A DNA stretch of 64,000 nt from Antedon mediterranea (lineage: Eukaryota; Echinodermata; Crinoidea; Comatulida; Antedonidae), in the NCBI RefSeq assembly GCF_964355755.1, contig NC_092676.1:25092288-25156287 (forward strand), read 5' to 3'. Numbering within the stretch: the first letter of the stretch is position 1; each line of letters opens with the position of its first letter. Of this stretch, positions 1 through 12,055 are shown piece by piece. The position numbers were made by a program, and so were the translations under genes. The notes below the pieces were generated by a model. The model was given only the letters and a program-made list of their open reading frames with translations. It was not told the origin of the DNA and ran no database searches.

Positions 1-3000
1 CATTCGTCATGCCGCATCTCACAAAGCTCTCGCCTTACTTCCCGATCTGTACAACAAAAAATAATACTTATATTTTGGTATTCATTCAAAATAAGCATAG
101 AAAAATAAAAAATGTATATATATAAATCCAAAGGCAAATTACTGAAAAAATGACAATGCTGTGGGTATCAGTGGCTGAATCTAAATGGATACAAAAAAAT
201 GCGAAAAGCTAAATCAAAACGATAAAGTAAACAGCCAGAAAAACACTATTCCTTCATCGGTGCAAGACTGATTCGGTGTACACATCTAGCTCATGTGCAC
301 TTTAAAGACTTTCGAGACGAGTAGGAGGTAACACTGGTTTACTAGTACACACACACATATCCACCGTCACTCACAGCCACTGATCATAACTGGGCCCTCC
401 GGGAGAACAGTCTTTAACTGAAGAGCCTACTCAGTATAAAGACAAAATAATAAATAAATAATACCTTGGTACAATATTTCTTCTCCACAATCACCGGGGT
501 GTTCAACTGCAAGTTCTTCATCTTCAGTTTCACATTTGGCAGACAATAATTCGCAAAATGTTGTGTATGTCACACCATCTGTTCCACATACAGCGTTATC
601 GAATTTGTCTTCACAGCTTTCACTCTTGTTACATACTACATCTATGTCTAATCCTGCTAAATCTACAATGTAAACATATCTTTATTACATTATTGCTTGC
701 TTTAGCGCTAAGGAAATATATTCCATCAAACAAAATATCATTCCCAAGGGGATGTCAAATCTTAAATTTACCCTCTAAGCATTAATTACAGACAATTCTA
801 AAGTAGAAAAGTATAAGTAAGATGTATATTTCTTTTACACGGATTTATTTTTTAATTTTTTACCTTTTTATTTTTATATTTCAACATAACAATTTAAAAT
901 GAAAATTAGGTACAAGTTGCAATAATTTGGCATCATAGCCATGTGTTTTACACACAGAAGAAAATACAATTTTAAGTCATATTTATGAACTTTTAAGAAA
1001 TCCTAAACGTTTTCAACTCCACATAAGATAAAAAAGATATTAAAACGTTATAAAACCAAACAAAGACGTTTTTATAATAAAATAATAATAAAACGTGACA
1101 ATAAAACGTTTTTAAACGTTTTCAAAACTTCACAAATACACGTTTTTGAAACTTTATATTGAAACGTTTTATTACCAACGTTTGTTTAACGTTATCTAAT
1201 CGTAACAATATTACGTTATCAAAACGTTTTTAAAACCAAACAAATACGTTTTTATAACATTTTTTCCAACGTAACATTGGGGCACTTTTACCCCCGAAAT
1301 TGACACTAGTACTTTGGCATTTTTAAACATACCTGGGCGTCCATGTGGTCTTGGACCACGTGATGGCCCGCGTCCACCGCCAGGAGATGGCCTAGCACAA
1401 TCTTCAGTGCCACATGCACAAGGATAGTCAACCTCTACAGTCGAGTCATCTCCATAACATCTCACTTTCAGTAATTCACAGAGATTTGAATATGTGTTTC
1501 CATCTGTGCCACAAACTTCTCTTTCGGATGTTGGACATGATTTGTCCTCTGGTATCCTGTCGCAATCCAGTTCTAAAATGTCAAAATAATGTCCCAATGA
1601 AATCAACGTCGTGTTCCTTAGATATCAATTCCAATTTATTTCCACAATATAACATACAATGAAAAAATAATGATAAACTAGTTTGTTAATAAATAAAATT
1701 GCATATAAATACAATGAAAAATATCACAGTCATGGGTACATACAAATTAACGTTTTTAAACAAGATATTAAAACGTTATAAAACCAAACAAAGACGTTTT
1801 TATAATAAAATAATAATAAAATGTGATAATAAAACGTTTTTGAAACTTTATATTGAAACGTTTTATTACCAAATAAATGTTTTCACGCTGCTGCTCTAGC
1901 CAGCTACGTCCCATGAGGACTACTCATTCAGAAGCTAAAGCAAGCAGCAGTTATTATCTAAGGCCGACAGTTTTGCGACTTTGTAAACTCGACTAGAATT
2001 TATAGATCCCAGCTGCTGGATTAAAAAAAACGTCTGGGAAAAGAGAGTATATGAGGGCTCACGGCTGAACGATTTTGGATTCTTGCCCTTTGATTGGTTG
2101 ACGCGAATCAACAGACTGGGAAGAATGTTCTCACTTGTACCGCCGTGAAGTCACGTTGTCTCTAGAGGGTATTCATGAGGTCACACACACACAGCACTTT
2201 AAAGTTCAAAATTGACCATTTTTAAATGGACATGTGAATCATAATTAAAGAACTATCTTTGATTTGTATGTATTTTTGCAAATAAAGGACATCTTTTTAA
2301 TAATTAATCATAAATATATCTGAAGAAAGAACAATGATTAATTTTAAAATGTCGAGCAGCGTTTTTTGTAAGAAATATTTCTTGTTATACTAATCGTAAC
2401 AATATTGCGTTATTTATACGTTTAAAAAACGTTTTATTACGTTATTAAAACGTATAATTAAAACGTTTTTAAAACCAAACAAATACGTTTTTGTAACTTT
2501 TTTTTCAACTTTAAAATTGGGATCTACAATACCAACAGCCATGAGGCACTTTTACCCCGAAATTGACACTAGTATTTTGGCATTTTTAAACATACCTGGG
2601 CGTCCATGTGGTCTTCGTCCACGTGATGGCCCGCGTCCATCACCAGGAGTTGGCCTAGCACAATCTTCAGTGCCACATGCACAAGGATAGTCAACCTCTA
2701 CAGTCGAGTCATCTCCATAGCATCTCACTTTCAGTAATTCACAGAGATTTGAATATGTGTTTCCATCTGTGCCACAAACTTCTCTTTCGGATGTTGGACA
2801 TGAGCTGTCCTCTTTTATCCTGTCGCAATCCAGTTCTAAAATGTGAAAATAATGTCCCAATGAAATCAACGTCGTGTTCCTTAGATATAAATTCCAATTT
2901 ATTTCCACAATATAACATACATATAATATACAATGATAAAATACAGTAATGATAAACTAGTTTTTAAAACGTTTTATTACGTTATTAAAACGTATAATTA

Positions 3001-4662
3001 AAACGTTTTTAAAACCAAACAAATACGTTTTTATAACGTTTTTTTCAACGTAAAATTGGGATCTACAATACCACCAGCCATGAGGCACTTTTACCCCAAA
3101 ATTGACACTAGTATTTTGGCCTTTTTAAACATACCTGGGCGTCCATGTGGTCTTCGTCCAGGAGTTGGCCCAGCACGTCCTCCAGCACCATCGGGACGGC
3201 CAGCGCCATCGGGACGGCTAGCGCCATCGGGACGGCCAGCGCCATCGGGACGGCCAGCGCCATCGGGACGGCCGTTATCTAATTGTAACAATATTGCGTT
3301 ATTTATACGTTTAAAAAACGTTTTATTACGTTATTAAAACGTTTTTAAAAGCAAACAAATACGTTTTTATAACGTTTTTTTTTCAACGTAAAATTGGGAT
3401 CTACAATACTACCAGCCATGAGGCACTTTTAAAGAAGAAATATAATTTATTAAAATCATTTTATTGAAACAAATTTTATTTAAAATGATAGGCCTATTAA
3501 GTCGAAAAGGTTTGAAAAAAGACATAAATAAGGACAAATATTGTAGCGCTTAATTACTTATTAAGTTACCTCGTTTGAAGCCAGGTCTTGGAGACGGTCT
3601 TTGCCTTTGTCCACTAGGAGTAGGTCTTACAGTGGGTCGTTTTCTTTCTCTTGGAGATGGCCTAGCACAATCGTCAGAGCCACATGCACAAGGATAGTCA
3701 ACCTCTACAGTCGAGTCATCTCCATAACATTTCACTTTCATCAATTCACAGATATTTGAATATGTGTTTCCATCTGTGCCACAAACGTCTCTTTCGAATG
3801 GTGGACATGAGCTGTCCTCTGGTATCTTGTCGCAACTCAGTTCTAAAATGTGAAAATAATGTCCCAATGAAATCAATAGATATCAATTCCAATTTATTTC
3901 CACAATATAACATGCATATAATATACAATGATAAAATAATGATAAACTAGTTTGTTAATAAATAAAATTGCATATAAATACAATGAAAAATACCACAGTC
4001 ATGGGGAGAGTCAAAAGACTTTAAGTAACCCGCCCCAGATATAATATTAACTACGAAAAAGAAAAAACTTACATAAACTAATAGAATTATTAATATTTAG
4101 GGAAAGATATTAATCAAAAGAATTAAGGATAAAAAAAAGATAAATAGATATAGTATTTCAGCTAAGACACCAAGCACTGGTCCAAATACCATTAACATTT
4201 TTTGTCTTTTTTATACTATACTTTATACTAATGTTGCATTATATTTCAAACTGTACTGTGATAGAGAAAGTTAAATCTCAATCAATGGCACAAAATACAG
4301 AAATGATACGAAACATACTCTCTTGTCACAGCGGTGTAATGTAATTCAGATCTCAGATCGATGTATACTGTATATAGCATTTTTACTGGGCTTAACTTTT
4401 ACTAATTATATTTATTGCATTCTAATTATTATTAATATAGTAATTGGTTTAACATACCACGACGTTCACCATTGGGACCTTGTCTTCCAGCGCCATCGGG
4501 ACGGCCAGCACCATCGGGACGGCCAGCGCCATCGGGACGGCCAGCGCCATCGGGACGGCCAGCACCATCGGGACGGCCACCACCGAAACGTCTACCACCC
4601 AGTCCCTGGGCATCGATCATTGATGCGCACACTAACACCAGTATTAACAGATGTTTCATCAT
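1..4662 (-). CDS. Secreted multi-Kazal protein with GRPDGA repeats (3' end outside window)
   Basis: Coding exons in transcript order: 4662-4458, 3842-3570, 3278-3135, 2835-2596, 1572-1333, 662-465 and 46-<1. All internal junctions are phase 1, so every complete internal exon is symmetric. Exon 1 encodes a signal peptide (MMKHLLILVLVCASMIDAQG), then five GRPDGA hexapeptides. Exons at 3842, 2835 and 1572 each hold an agrin/follistatin-type Kazal domain: Cys-x8-Cys-x7-Cys-x10-Cys-x6-Cys-x12-Cys, with CGTDGNTYSN at the reactive-loop side, an extra Cys pair (PCACG..DDC) and a Pro/Arg/Gly-rich tail. The exon at 662 holds a more divergent Kazal domain (CGTDGVTYTTFC). The exon at 3278 has GRPDGA repeats and the same Pro/Arg tail but no Kazal domain. 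Kazal domains often inhibit serine proteases, but follistatin-like ones may only bind ligands, so inhibition is not proven. About 449 residues are visible; the exon at 46-1 reads DREVRRELCEMRHDE and continues outside the window. Confidence 0.87.
118..460 (-). mobile_element. SINE-like dispersed repeat, single-unit copy
   Basis: The segment 125-245 is the reverse complement of the flanks and one unit of the 48-bp array at 16.1-16.6 kb: CAAAGGCAAATTACTGAAAA, then TGACAATGCTGTGGGTAT, then GCGAAAAGCTAAA. The following part (270-355, with CTCATGTGCACTTTAAAGA and ACTAGTACACAC) matches the tRNA-headed SINE at 17745-18045. I read this as one dispersed SINE-type element in intron 6 of the Kazal gene. 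Exact ends and target duplications are unclear. Confidence 0.55.
1190..3990 (-). repeat. Tandem exon-plus-intron duplication block with AACGTT-rich intron repeats
   Basis: Three Kazal exons and one spacer exon sit in near-copies of the same intron sequence. Upstream flanks at 1621-1735, 2879-2960 and 3875-4005 are almost the same text (AATTCCAATTTATTTCCACA and onward). Downstream flanks at about 1000-1280, 1750-1870, 2390-2520, 2960-3060 and 3290-3400 share AACGTTTT-type repeats (CAAACAAATACGTTTTTATA). The duplicated unit is therefore exon plus flanking intron, consistent with repeated unequal crossing-over. Confidence 0.85.
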
Positions 4663-4737
4663 GCTTTTTGAAAAATTTAATAATAACTGTTGTAAAATAT
4701 TCTTTCGTCGAAGCATGAAGTTAACATTATTTTTACA

Positions 4738-5090
4738 AATGAATCCAAACTTCGTATAAGTCAAGTTATAATAAGCATTTCAACGAATATGTTGCCTTTC
4801 TGTGCCTACTAAGGCCTACTTTTTACAAAATTAATCTAAACTTCGTATAAGTAAAGTTATAAGCATTTCAACGAAAAACGTCCTTTCTGTGCCTACTACA
4901 GTAATACTAAGGCCTACATTTTTCAAAAAGAATCTAAACTTTGTATAAGTCAAGTTATAATAAGTATTTCAAAGAATAACTTCTTTTCTGTACCTACTAA
5001 CTAAGGCCTACTTTTTTTCAAAATGAATCTAAACTTTGTATAAGTAGTTATAAATATTTTCCCTTTCTGTGCCTACTAGGCCTACTATAC
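4738..5090. repeat. Degenerate ~90-bp tandem repeat, four copies
   Basis: In intron 1 of the Kazal gene, four diverged copies of a unit run from AAACTTCGTATAAGT to CTTTCTGTGCCTACTA and AGGCCTAC. They begin near 4740, 4830, 4930 and 5025. The unit is non-coding and spacing varies through small indels. Confidence 0.75.
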
Positions 5091-5614
5091 CATACGCAAC
5101 GTACTGTATTGTATTGAATTACTGATTTAAATAAATAATAATCAAAAGCTTATGATTGTGCCTGGAGACTACAAATAAGCCCATGTGGGATTTCAATTAA
5201 GTCTCGATCCATAAAAGAAAGAACGAAATATTAAAGAACACACATTTTTAAATAAAAACCAGATTAAAAACAAATTGATGCATAGTTGGAAATTTTTCAT
5301 ATCCAAATTAAATCCATGAAAATAAAATAATAATCCACGAAATTATAATAAATGGGTTGTTAAACGATAATTAATAGTTAATATATAATTATATATAGTG
5401 AATTATAAGAATGCTAATTTAATATTTTTTTAAAACAAATAATTTGTCTAGTAGTAGTAGTAGTACAGTAATGTCATTTGTTTAAAGCTATCGGTTCATG
5501 GAGTAATACAAATAATTATATCAATATAAAAAATCGAGAACGACAAAGGCCTAAATAAAACTTAGGCCTACAATAATGACTTTAAACAATATAAAACAGA
5601 AAACAAAGACTTAC

Positions 5615-5720
5615 TTGGTCGAATTAAGTTGCCTTGTTGAAGAAAAATGTTTAATGCTGTTTGAGCTTCCAGCTCCAGAATGATATGTTACGGAGCCGGT
5701 GTCTCTTTTTAAACCTTTCC
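5615..5720 (-). promoter_or_regulatory. Probable 5' UTR exon and core promoter of the Kazal gene
   Basis: Read on the minus strand, a TTTAAAAAG box near 5708 is followed by a GC-richer stretch and a transcript-like segment. That segment ends at a good splice donor (GACCAA then GTAAGT) at about 5616. It would splice to an acceptor at about 4687 (TTTTACAACAG), 24 nt before the start codon at 4662. No start codon or conserved protein is visible in it. The TSS position is inferred only from TATA-like spacing. Confidence 0.4.
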
Positions 5721-6359
5721 AGCAACAATGAAAAAGAGGGAGGTGAAGTTATCGAAGGACCTGCGCATGACACAATGGTCAGATACATTATTTCTCCATG
5801 ATGAAACCAATAGATGCACTTCCCAACAACTACGTCACAACCTTGAAACGTTTAGTATTAAGTTTTTGACCTTATCTAAACTTTAATTGCATTAGCTCAT
5901 TCGATAACGGGTTTTTGAATTTTTAAACAAAAACAACATTATACCAGGGAGTCAACTCCCTGATTATACTGCAGATTTAACTAATCATATTAAAGCGATA
6001 AACTATTTTAATCGTTATTCATATAATTTTATTATAATATATATCTTAAGCTTTGATTAAAATCGTAACCTCGTTCAATTACTATATTTATTAAACATAA
6101 TATAATGACAACAGGGTAGATATCTATTGTTTTATACAACAAAGGTGTTTTATTGCATATAAAGTTCAATAACACCTCAAGGTAATTTGTTACGGCAAAA
6201 AAACAAAACAACGAAATATAGACAATATGTCCCAAGAAATCAACAAAGGTTTATTGGTCGACTATTCCTTTTTAATTGTACAGTATTTCAAGATGTAGGC
6301 CAACATGAAAAATGAAGATTAATAAAACAAAAATAAAAGATTTTGTTTCGTAGGTTTTA

Positions 6360-6560
6360 TCAGTTTATCACCACCGTAGAAAAAAAAATCATTTTCACTT
6401 GTAAAAAGACAAAATAAACGGTTAAATTTAAACAAAAACTCATTGACTTCCAGTCAATTTGACTATTCATTCCGTTTTTCAGGTAAATAAATTGTTTTTT
6501 TGATCCAATTTTGGGTCAAAGTGAATAACTATTATGCGACATTAAAATAGCGTATTTTAA
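6360..6560. mobile_element. Fragment of TTAA-type element (family B)
   Basis: It contains the family's internal text: TCACTTGTAAAAAGACAAAATAAACGGTTAAA, split by small changes, then CATTGACTTCCAGTCAATTT. The same text recurs at 9975-10200, 33865-34075 and 46995-47200. The terminal GGGACAATACATCT is not preserved here. Confidence 0.5.
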
Positions 6561-6884
6561 AAAATGGCAAATTAAAAAAAAAATCATAGGCCTATCTGTT
6601 CTCAGTCAGTTATTCTTTACTCCATGGTTATTTTATATATAGGCCTAATATTTTGTTAACTGGATTAGTTGACATCCTTTTTGGGTCAACAAGTGTAACC
6701 TCAGAAAGACAAAAAAAATCTCATAGGCCTACAGGAAAAAAATACAAAAGAAGGTAAGGCTTCCATGGTGTAAAATCGGAAGTTTGGCTCAACAAAGTTC
6801 CCTCTTTTCTTTATCGCCCGCTCTATCTAAACGGTCTAAATCTAGGTATAATTTATCTGCTCAGTCTATCTAACTTATAGTCAC

Positions 6885-6964
6885 AAAACATGTGTGATGC
6901 GGCCAAAAATGGTAGCGATATGTTCAAATATGGGCGCATCACATAAAGTTTGATAGTGTAGAAT
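6885..6964. mobile_element. MITE family A, partial copy
   Basis: It contains the core (TGTGATGCGGCCAAAAATGG, GATATGTTCAAATATGGGCG) and the right end AAAGTTTGATAGTGTAGA. The left inverted repeat is degraded. Confidence 0.6.
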
Positions 6965-7204
6965 AATGATCTTTGATGAATCATTAATGTAGATGCGACA
7001 ACGCAAATCAATATTCTCCTTCTGAAATTAACATTTTTTATTATAAATGGTAGGATGCATACAAAGGGTACAAATAAGGCCCCTGCTTTCCTTCCCGATT
7101 ACGTCACAGCATGCGCTAAGACTTGACCATCAACAAAAACACACTGACCAATATATTATTATCCAAACATGTTTACAGAATAGTTTATAATATTCAATAT
7201 TAAA

Positions 7205-7375
7205 ATAATTAAAAACGTATATAATGTATGCATTTATTTATTTAATCATCAAATTATGGCTGCCATATGCTATTATTATAAATGTTACCATTGGACTGAT
7301 TTATCATAATATTGCAAGATTTGTCTCACAAATTACGTTCGTTCGTTGTTTTAAAATAGGATCTACTACCAGTAC
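7205..7375. repeat. Dispersed repeat, first copy of a ~165-bp segment
   Basis: From GTATATAATGT through AAATTATGGCTGCCATATG to AAATAGGA..CTACTA, this segment matches 8803-8957 with few differences. It encodes nothing recognisable. The second copy lies inside a larger element bounded by GGGGAACCT inverted ends. Confidence 0.75.
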
Positions 7376-8556
7376 ATCTTCACAAGTAGGCCTATTACTA
7401 TCATTTTATATGTAATTAAATTAAATAACGCGTAATTAAATTAAAGAACGTGTGCAAATAATTTATTACGCACGTTCCATGCATCAGGTCACAACCCACG
7501 CGTTACACAACTGCTAATTTCTTGAGAGGTCAAGAATATCCCACCGTCGCAACCGGGGGGAACAGAATGATTAGCAATACAAACAAATTAACTAGGCTTT
7601 ATTGTATCCGGGTTTGATATCACGAGTTTATACAATAATAATTTATTCGGAAAACGCTTTTTGAACAGCGGCACACATAATAATGGTGCATCCTTAAAAC
7701 AATTAAACATGCAATACAAAAATATATGAGTATAAAAAAAAAGGTAGACTAGATTAAAACAGATAACATTCTGATAAAACAGAAGTTCGATAAAACCAAG
7801 TTAAAAATAAACTGTAATACTAATACCAATTAAATGCAACCCACATACATAACATTGGACACTAAATTAGCATATCAATTAGTGTATGAACAAAGGAATA
7901 TACAGTACTTAGAATCTATGTTAAGATATACACACTCTTGATACACAGTGTCTACCAGCAAAAAAAAAAAAGGAAAATAGGAATCCCAAATCAGGGACAT
8001 CAATAAACAGGAAAGCATAGATTAGGTTAATTCAGCTATAGAGAATTATTCGATGACTGTAAACAGAATTGATAAAAATACAGTAAGATAACTAAACCAA
8101 ATTACATACAATAAAAAATATAAAATATAAAAATCATTCAATAACTCTTCCAATTAAATTGTGAAAGTCCAAAATGGTGTTGAAGACTTTGTTTATGTAG
8201 AGCATCTTGTGTATATATTATGTTTGTCTTGTGAACCTCTGAGGGTTCCTAATGATCAATAATTGCTTGATGGATCACCCTCATTAAATATGGTCCCAAA
8301 AAAATACAATAAATGTGATATTTCTCGGGAACAATACAAAACACAATACATAATTAGTGTTACCTGTGGCCTACAGGCTAATTGTTGTAATTTTATGCAA
8401 GTTGAAGTCTCTAGTGTCCATTTGTACGAATTAAAGAATACCTGGTTACTGATATAGGCCTAGTGATAGATTATCTGTACCTGGATATAACGCCAACCAC
8501 ATAAAAGGGGGTTTAGACGGAGGAAATATACACATAACCAAACATTATATTATAGT

Positions 8557-9140
8557 GGGGAACCTCATGTAATTCCGTTTTTTGTACTATAGTCTATAAG
8601 TTGTAACTTGTTATAAAGTTTAGTCTTTTTGTTTTCTTAGTATATAGGAATATATATTCCCATTGTTGTATTTTCTTGTTTGTTTCTTTGAACGCACCTT
8701 CACAAGTTGAAGTGTGCCACTGATAATAAATTATTATTATTAACACACACTATAATAGCATATGGCAACCATATTGGATTCCAAGATGGCCGCCATTAAA
8801 AATGTATATAATGTACGCATTTATCTATTTAATCATCAAATTATGGCTGCCATATGCAATTATTATAAATGTTATCATTGGAATGATTTATCATAATATT
8901 GTAAGATTTGTCACACAAATTACGTTCGTACGTGGGTTAAAATAGGAGCTACTATCAGTTTTGATTAAAAAATGGGGGCCATTTTGAAATCCAAGATGGC
9001 GGCCAAAATAGGGTCGGGAAAAATTGGCCCTCAGTTGCAATGAATTCTACTAGTCCTAAGGATTCCAAAACTGACAAGAACTCAACTTGAGCATTAAAAT
9101 CTCACGAAATTGATATTTGGAACATTAGGTTCCCCACCGT
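8557..9140. mobile_element. Non-autonomous DNA element with GGGGAACCT inverted ends
   Basis: The left edge reads GTGGGGAACCTCATG and the right edge CATTAGGTTCCCCAC, an imperfect terminal inverted repeat about 580 bp apart. It encloses the second copy of the 165-bp segment and a SINE-like TAATAAATTATTATTATT stretch. It has no transposase frame. Family is unknown. Confidence 0.5.
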
Positions 9141-9680
9141 GATGTTTTATGCCCTATTGTAATCTTATAGACCTTTCTACGATAGCCTTCCTTTCCTGAA
9201 ACATCATCGATGGTTAAATACTCATTTCCTAAGAATCATAAAAGAACACATTTTGCTAAGTAAAGTTCGTTAAGAATTATCCAGTATGGTAAATATTCGC
9301 ACATGTTTTGCCCAGTAGTTTAAATATATATGCAAAGGAGTTGCAGTCACGTGACCTAAACTTATCTTCTATTTAAAGTTTAGGTCACACCAGAGTCATT
9401 ACATTTTTTTAAATGTCCCGTTTTAGGCCTATATTCAAAAAGAATGCAAAGTTTACAACGTGGGGACAGTGTAAAATATGCTGTTTATATCTTATTTACA
9501 ATAACTTTATATTATATTAATTACTGACGGTGTATAAAAACCGGCGTTCATTGCAATCACGAGATTAGTGGGCGTGTGACACAGGGGCCTTATAATAATC
9601 TAATGATTAGTTTAAATCTTAATTACATCCGAAGGCCTCTTATTAAACTAGCCAGTCCAGCCTTTGGTCAAACAAGGTAC

Positions 9681-9810
9681 TTACACTATCAAACTAGTTT
9701 GATAAAAGTGTGATATGCCCAAATATGGTAGTGATATGACATAATCATGTCCATATATGGCACATTCCATTTTTTGTCACATAAAGTTTGATAGTGTAAT
9801 CAGAGCTTAA
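9681..9810. mobile_element. MITE family A copy
   Basis: The segment runs from TACACTATCAAACTAGTTTG to AAAGTTTGATAGTGTAATCA, with the family's palindromic core (ATGCCCAAATATGGTAGTGA, TGTCCATATATGG). The outermost AGCTCTGTC is mutated on the left. Confidence 0.75.
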
Positions 9811-9974
9811 CGAGGCTACAAATGTTTCATAAAAACCAGTGATTACGTCATCGACAAAAATGTACATTACATTAGGTCTATGACTTATATATAGTGTTAT
9901 AAGATAGGACATTTACCAAAAGTAGCGGCTTGTAGAACTAGGCCTTAAGTTATTGAAAATCGGCACAAAAAAAA

Positions 9975-10200
9975 ACAACTTTAAAAAATAGTGTTTTCAC
10001 TTATAAAATGACAAATTAACGGTAGATTAAAAAACCCATTGGCTTCCAGTCAATTTGACTATTTTTTGTTTAAATTTAAATTACAGTTTTTTCATGTAAA
10101 TAGAATATTTTTTATTTCGATCCACTTTTTGACAAAAGTGAATAACTATTGTGACTTTAAAATGGCATATTCAACAAAAATGTTAAAACAATTTTTTTAT
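9975..10200. mobile_element. Fragment of TTAA-type element (family B)
   Basis: It carries CACTTATAAAATGACAAATTAACGG, broken by point changes, and CCATTGGCTTCCAGTCAATTT. The same internal text occurs at 33865-34075 and 46995-47200. The ends are lost. Confidence 0.5.
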
Positions 10201-11429
10201 ATCTTAACTTATCAATCTATATTATATTATTTAATTTGTAAGCCCATTAAACAATTTTTTTATTTTTGTAAAGTTATTTATATAGAAACTGGTTTATTTG
10301 TGGTTTCTATGTGGTGAATATGGACAACATAATTAAAGTCAAACATTATGACTGTAGGTAATTAACCTAGTTTCTCTACTTTTTTTAATATCTATATTTT
10401 AAAGCTATTCTAACATGTTATATATTATATCCTGACAATGACGTATTTACATTCAATTCAATATCCTAAAATATTTATTATTTTTCATATTTTTTTGTTC
10501 AGCTATTCTAAAATGTTACCGTATATTCTATCTTGCTAACAATAATTCTAAAACATTTTGTTAAAATACTATTACAATGTTAAAATGTTGTTAAAAAAGC
10601 AGCAATACGTCAACAGGTTGTTACGGTAGTGACTGGGCAAAAATGTAACAATGAAGTAATACCTCCACGTACAAACTAAGCCTAAAAAAGACAAAAATAA
10701 GTACATTTTTCGACTGACACGATTAAAAATAAAGATTATATACATGAAATTCATTAATTTTAATTATATTAATTGCTAAATGTGCGTACCCTCTATTATT
10801 GAAACACGTAAGAAGTTATAAGACTGGACATTTTCCATGAAAATTACGTAAGAAAATAAGACGAAACAAAAATGCTTTCGGGTGGCCTTCTGTGAAAATA
10901 CGCTAAAGTCATCTAGCCTAGCGGATGTGTTGTCGGCTGATCAGTGACGAATTAGGACAATCCAGGGTGTATTGAAGGTATCGAGGTTAAAACACTTTAA
11001 ACACCCACACAAAAAGTTCATAATGCCTGGAAGTTTTCATTTCTTGGATATACCTTCACACAGGTATACCATACCAACATTACTGAGTAAACCTGTGAGT
11101 AATGTACTGGCATGTATGTGCACCTTAAATTGCCGGTAAACGGAAGCACTGGTGTGGGTGGGTTCGATTGACTGCTTTTATTTCGGATTTTTTTTTGCAA
11201 AATTTGTTTTTAGTTTCAAGGTTTGTAGTTTTCTTGGTTTTCACAAGCGCCTTGAGCACTTTGTGGATATGTGCGCTTTATAAATCTTATTATTATCTTA
11301 TCTTATTCGCTTACCTTCCATTCATCCATTCATGTTCATGTAAACGCGATTCCATAGCTCACTATGTGGTCGGTCGGTCGGTATAAACACTAACTCAAAT
11401 TTTTGCACACGCGACTAGCCATGTATGGC

Positions 11430-12055
11430 CGTGTTTCCATTCATTTCATTTATTTTCCATAACATACAAAATAATCATTTATTTTCCATAATATACAAAA
11501 TAAAACAAGTTTATCGAAACTTTGATTAAGATTAAAAGGAAATAGTATAACATGGAAGGATGCCTTTATAGGACAAAATATCACTTAAGCTAGGCATTTG
11601 AATGGCTACTATTAATACAAAATAGGTCTACAGTACAAAGTAAAAATGAAAGGAGGAAAGTAAAGATAAATGGCAGGATGTCATCAATGATTGTGTAAAC
11701 AATCGAGGTTTGTAACATTGGAAATGGAAAGTACCACAACAAAAAAATAAATAAAAAAATTCACGCAATCAATCAACAAAGAATAAAGCAAAGAGATCAG
11801 TCGTCATATAAACCGAGATCAGAGTAGCTTTGAGATTATGCTTGAAACTAGAAATTGAGATTTAGATGAAATGGTTTTAAAGAGGGAATCCCATAATTTG
11901 GGGCCTCTATATAAAATATGATGTTGATGAAGACTGGAATTAGTTGGGGATTTAGAAATAGAAAAAGAACGAGTTTTGTGTTCGTGAATATCCGATGGTT
12001 TGTAAAGTAATGGTGATCCATATTTGAAGCCTTTAAGGTCTATTTATTCAGGCCA
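11430..12055 (-). mobile_element. Non-LTR retrotransposon (LINE) 3' fragment
   Basis: On the minus strand, from about 12035 to 11800, an open frame reads FKYGSPLLYKPSDI, then HHILYRGPKLWDSLFK, and stops after SIISKLL. The pattern R-G-P-x-L-W-[DN]-S-L-x..I followed by a short basic/hydrophobic tail is typical of the C-terminus of CR1/Jockey-type reverse-transcriptase ORFs. A 3' UTR follows and ends at about 11440-11500 with two copies of TATGGAAAATAAATGA, a usual LINE 3'-tail repeat. No RT catalytic motifs are present, so the copy is 5'-truncated and dead. Confidence 0.65.

Noticed and set aside
2677-3950. Plus-strand frames over the Kazal exons (MHKDSQPLQSSHLH type)
   Set aside because: They are shadows of the minus-strand Kazal exons and repeat only because those exons are duplicated.
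10039-10317. 92-codon plus-strand frame
   Set aside because: It starts within a family B transposon fragment and continues in AT-rich DNA rich in Phe/Tyr/Ile codons. It has no motif or splice support.
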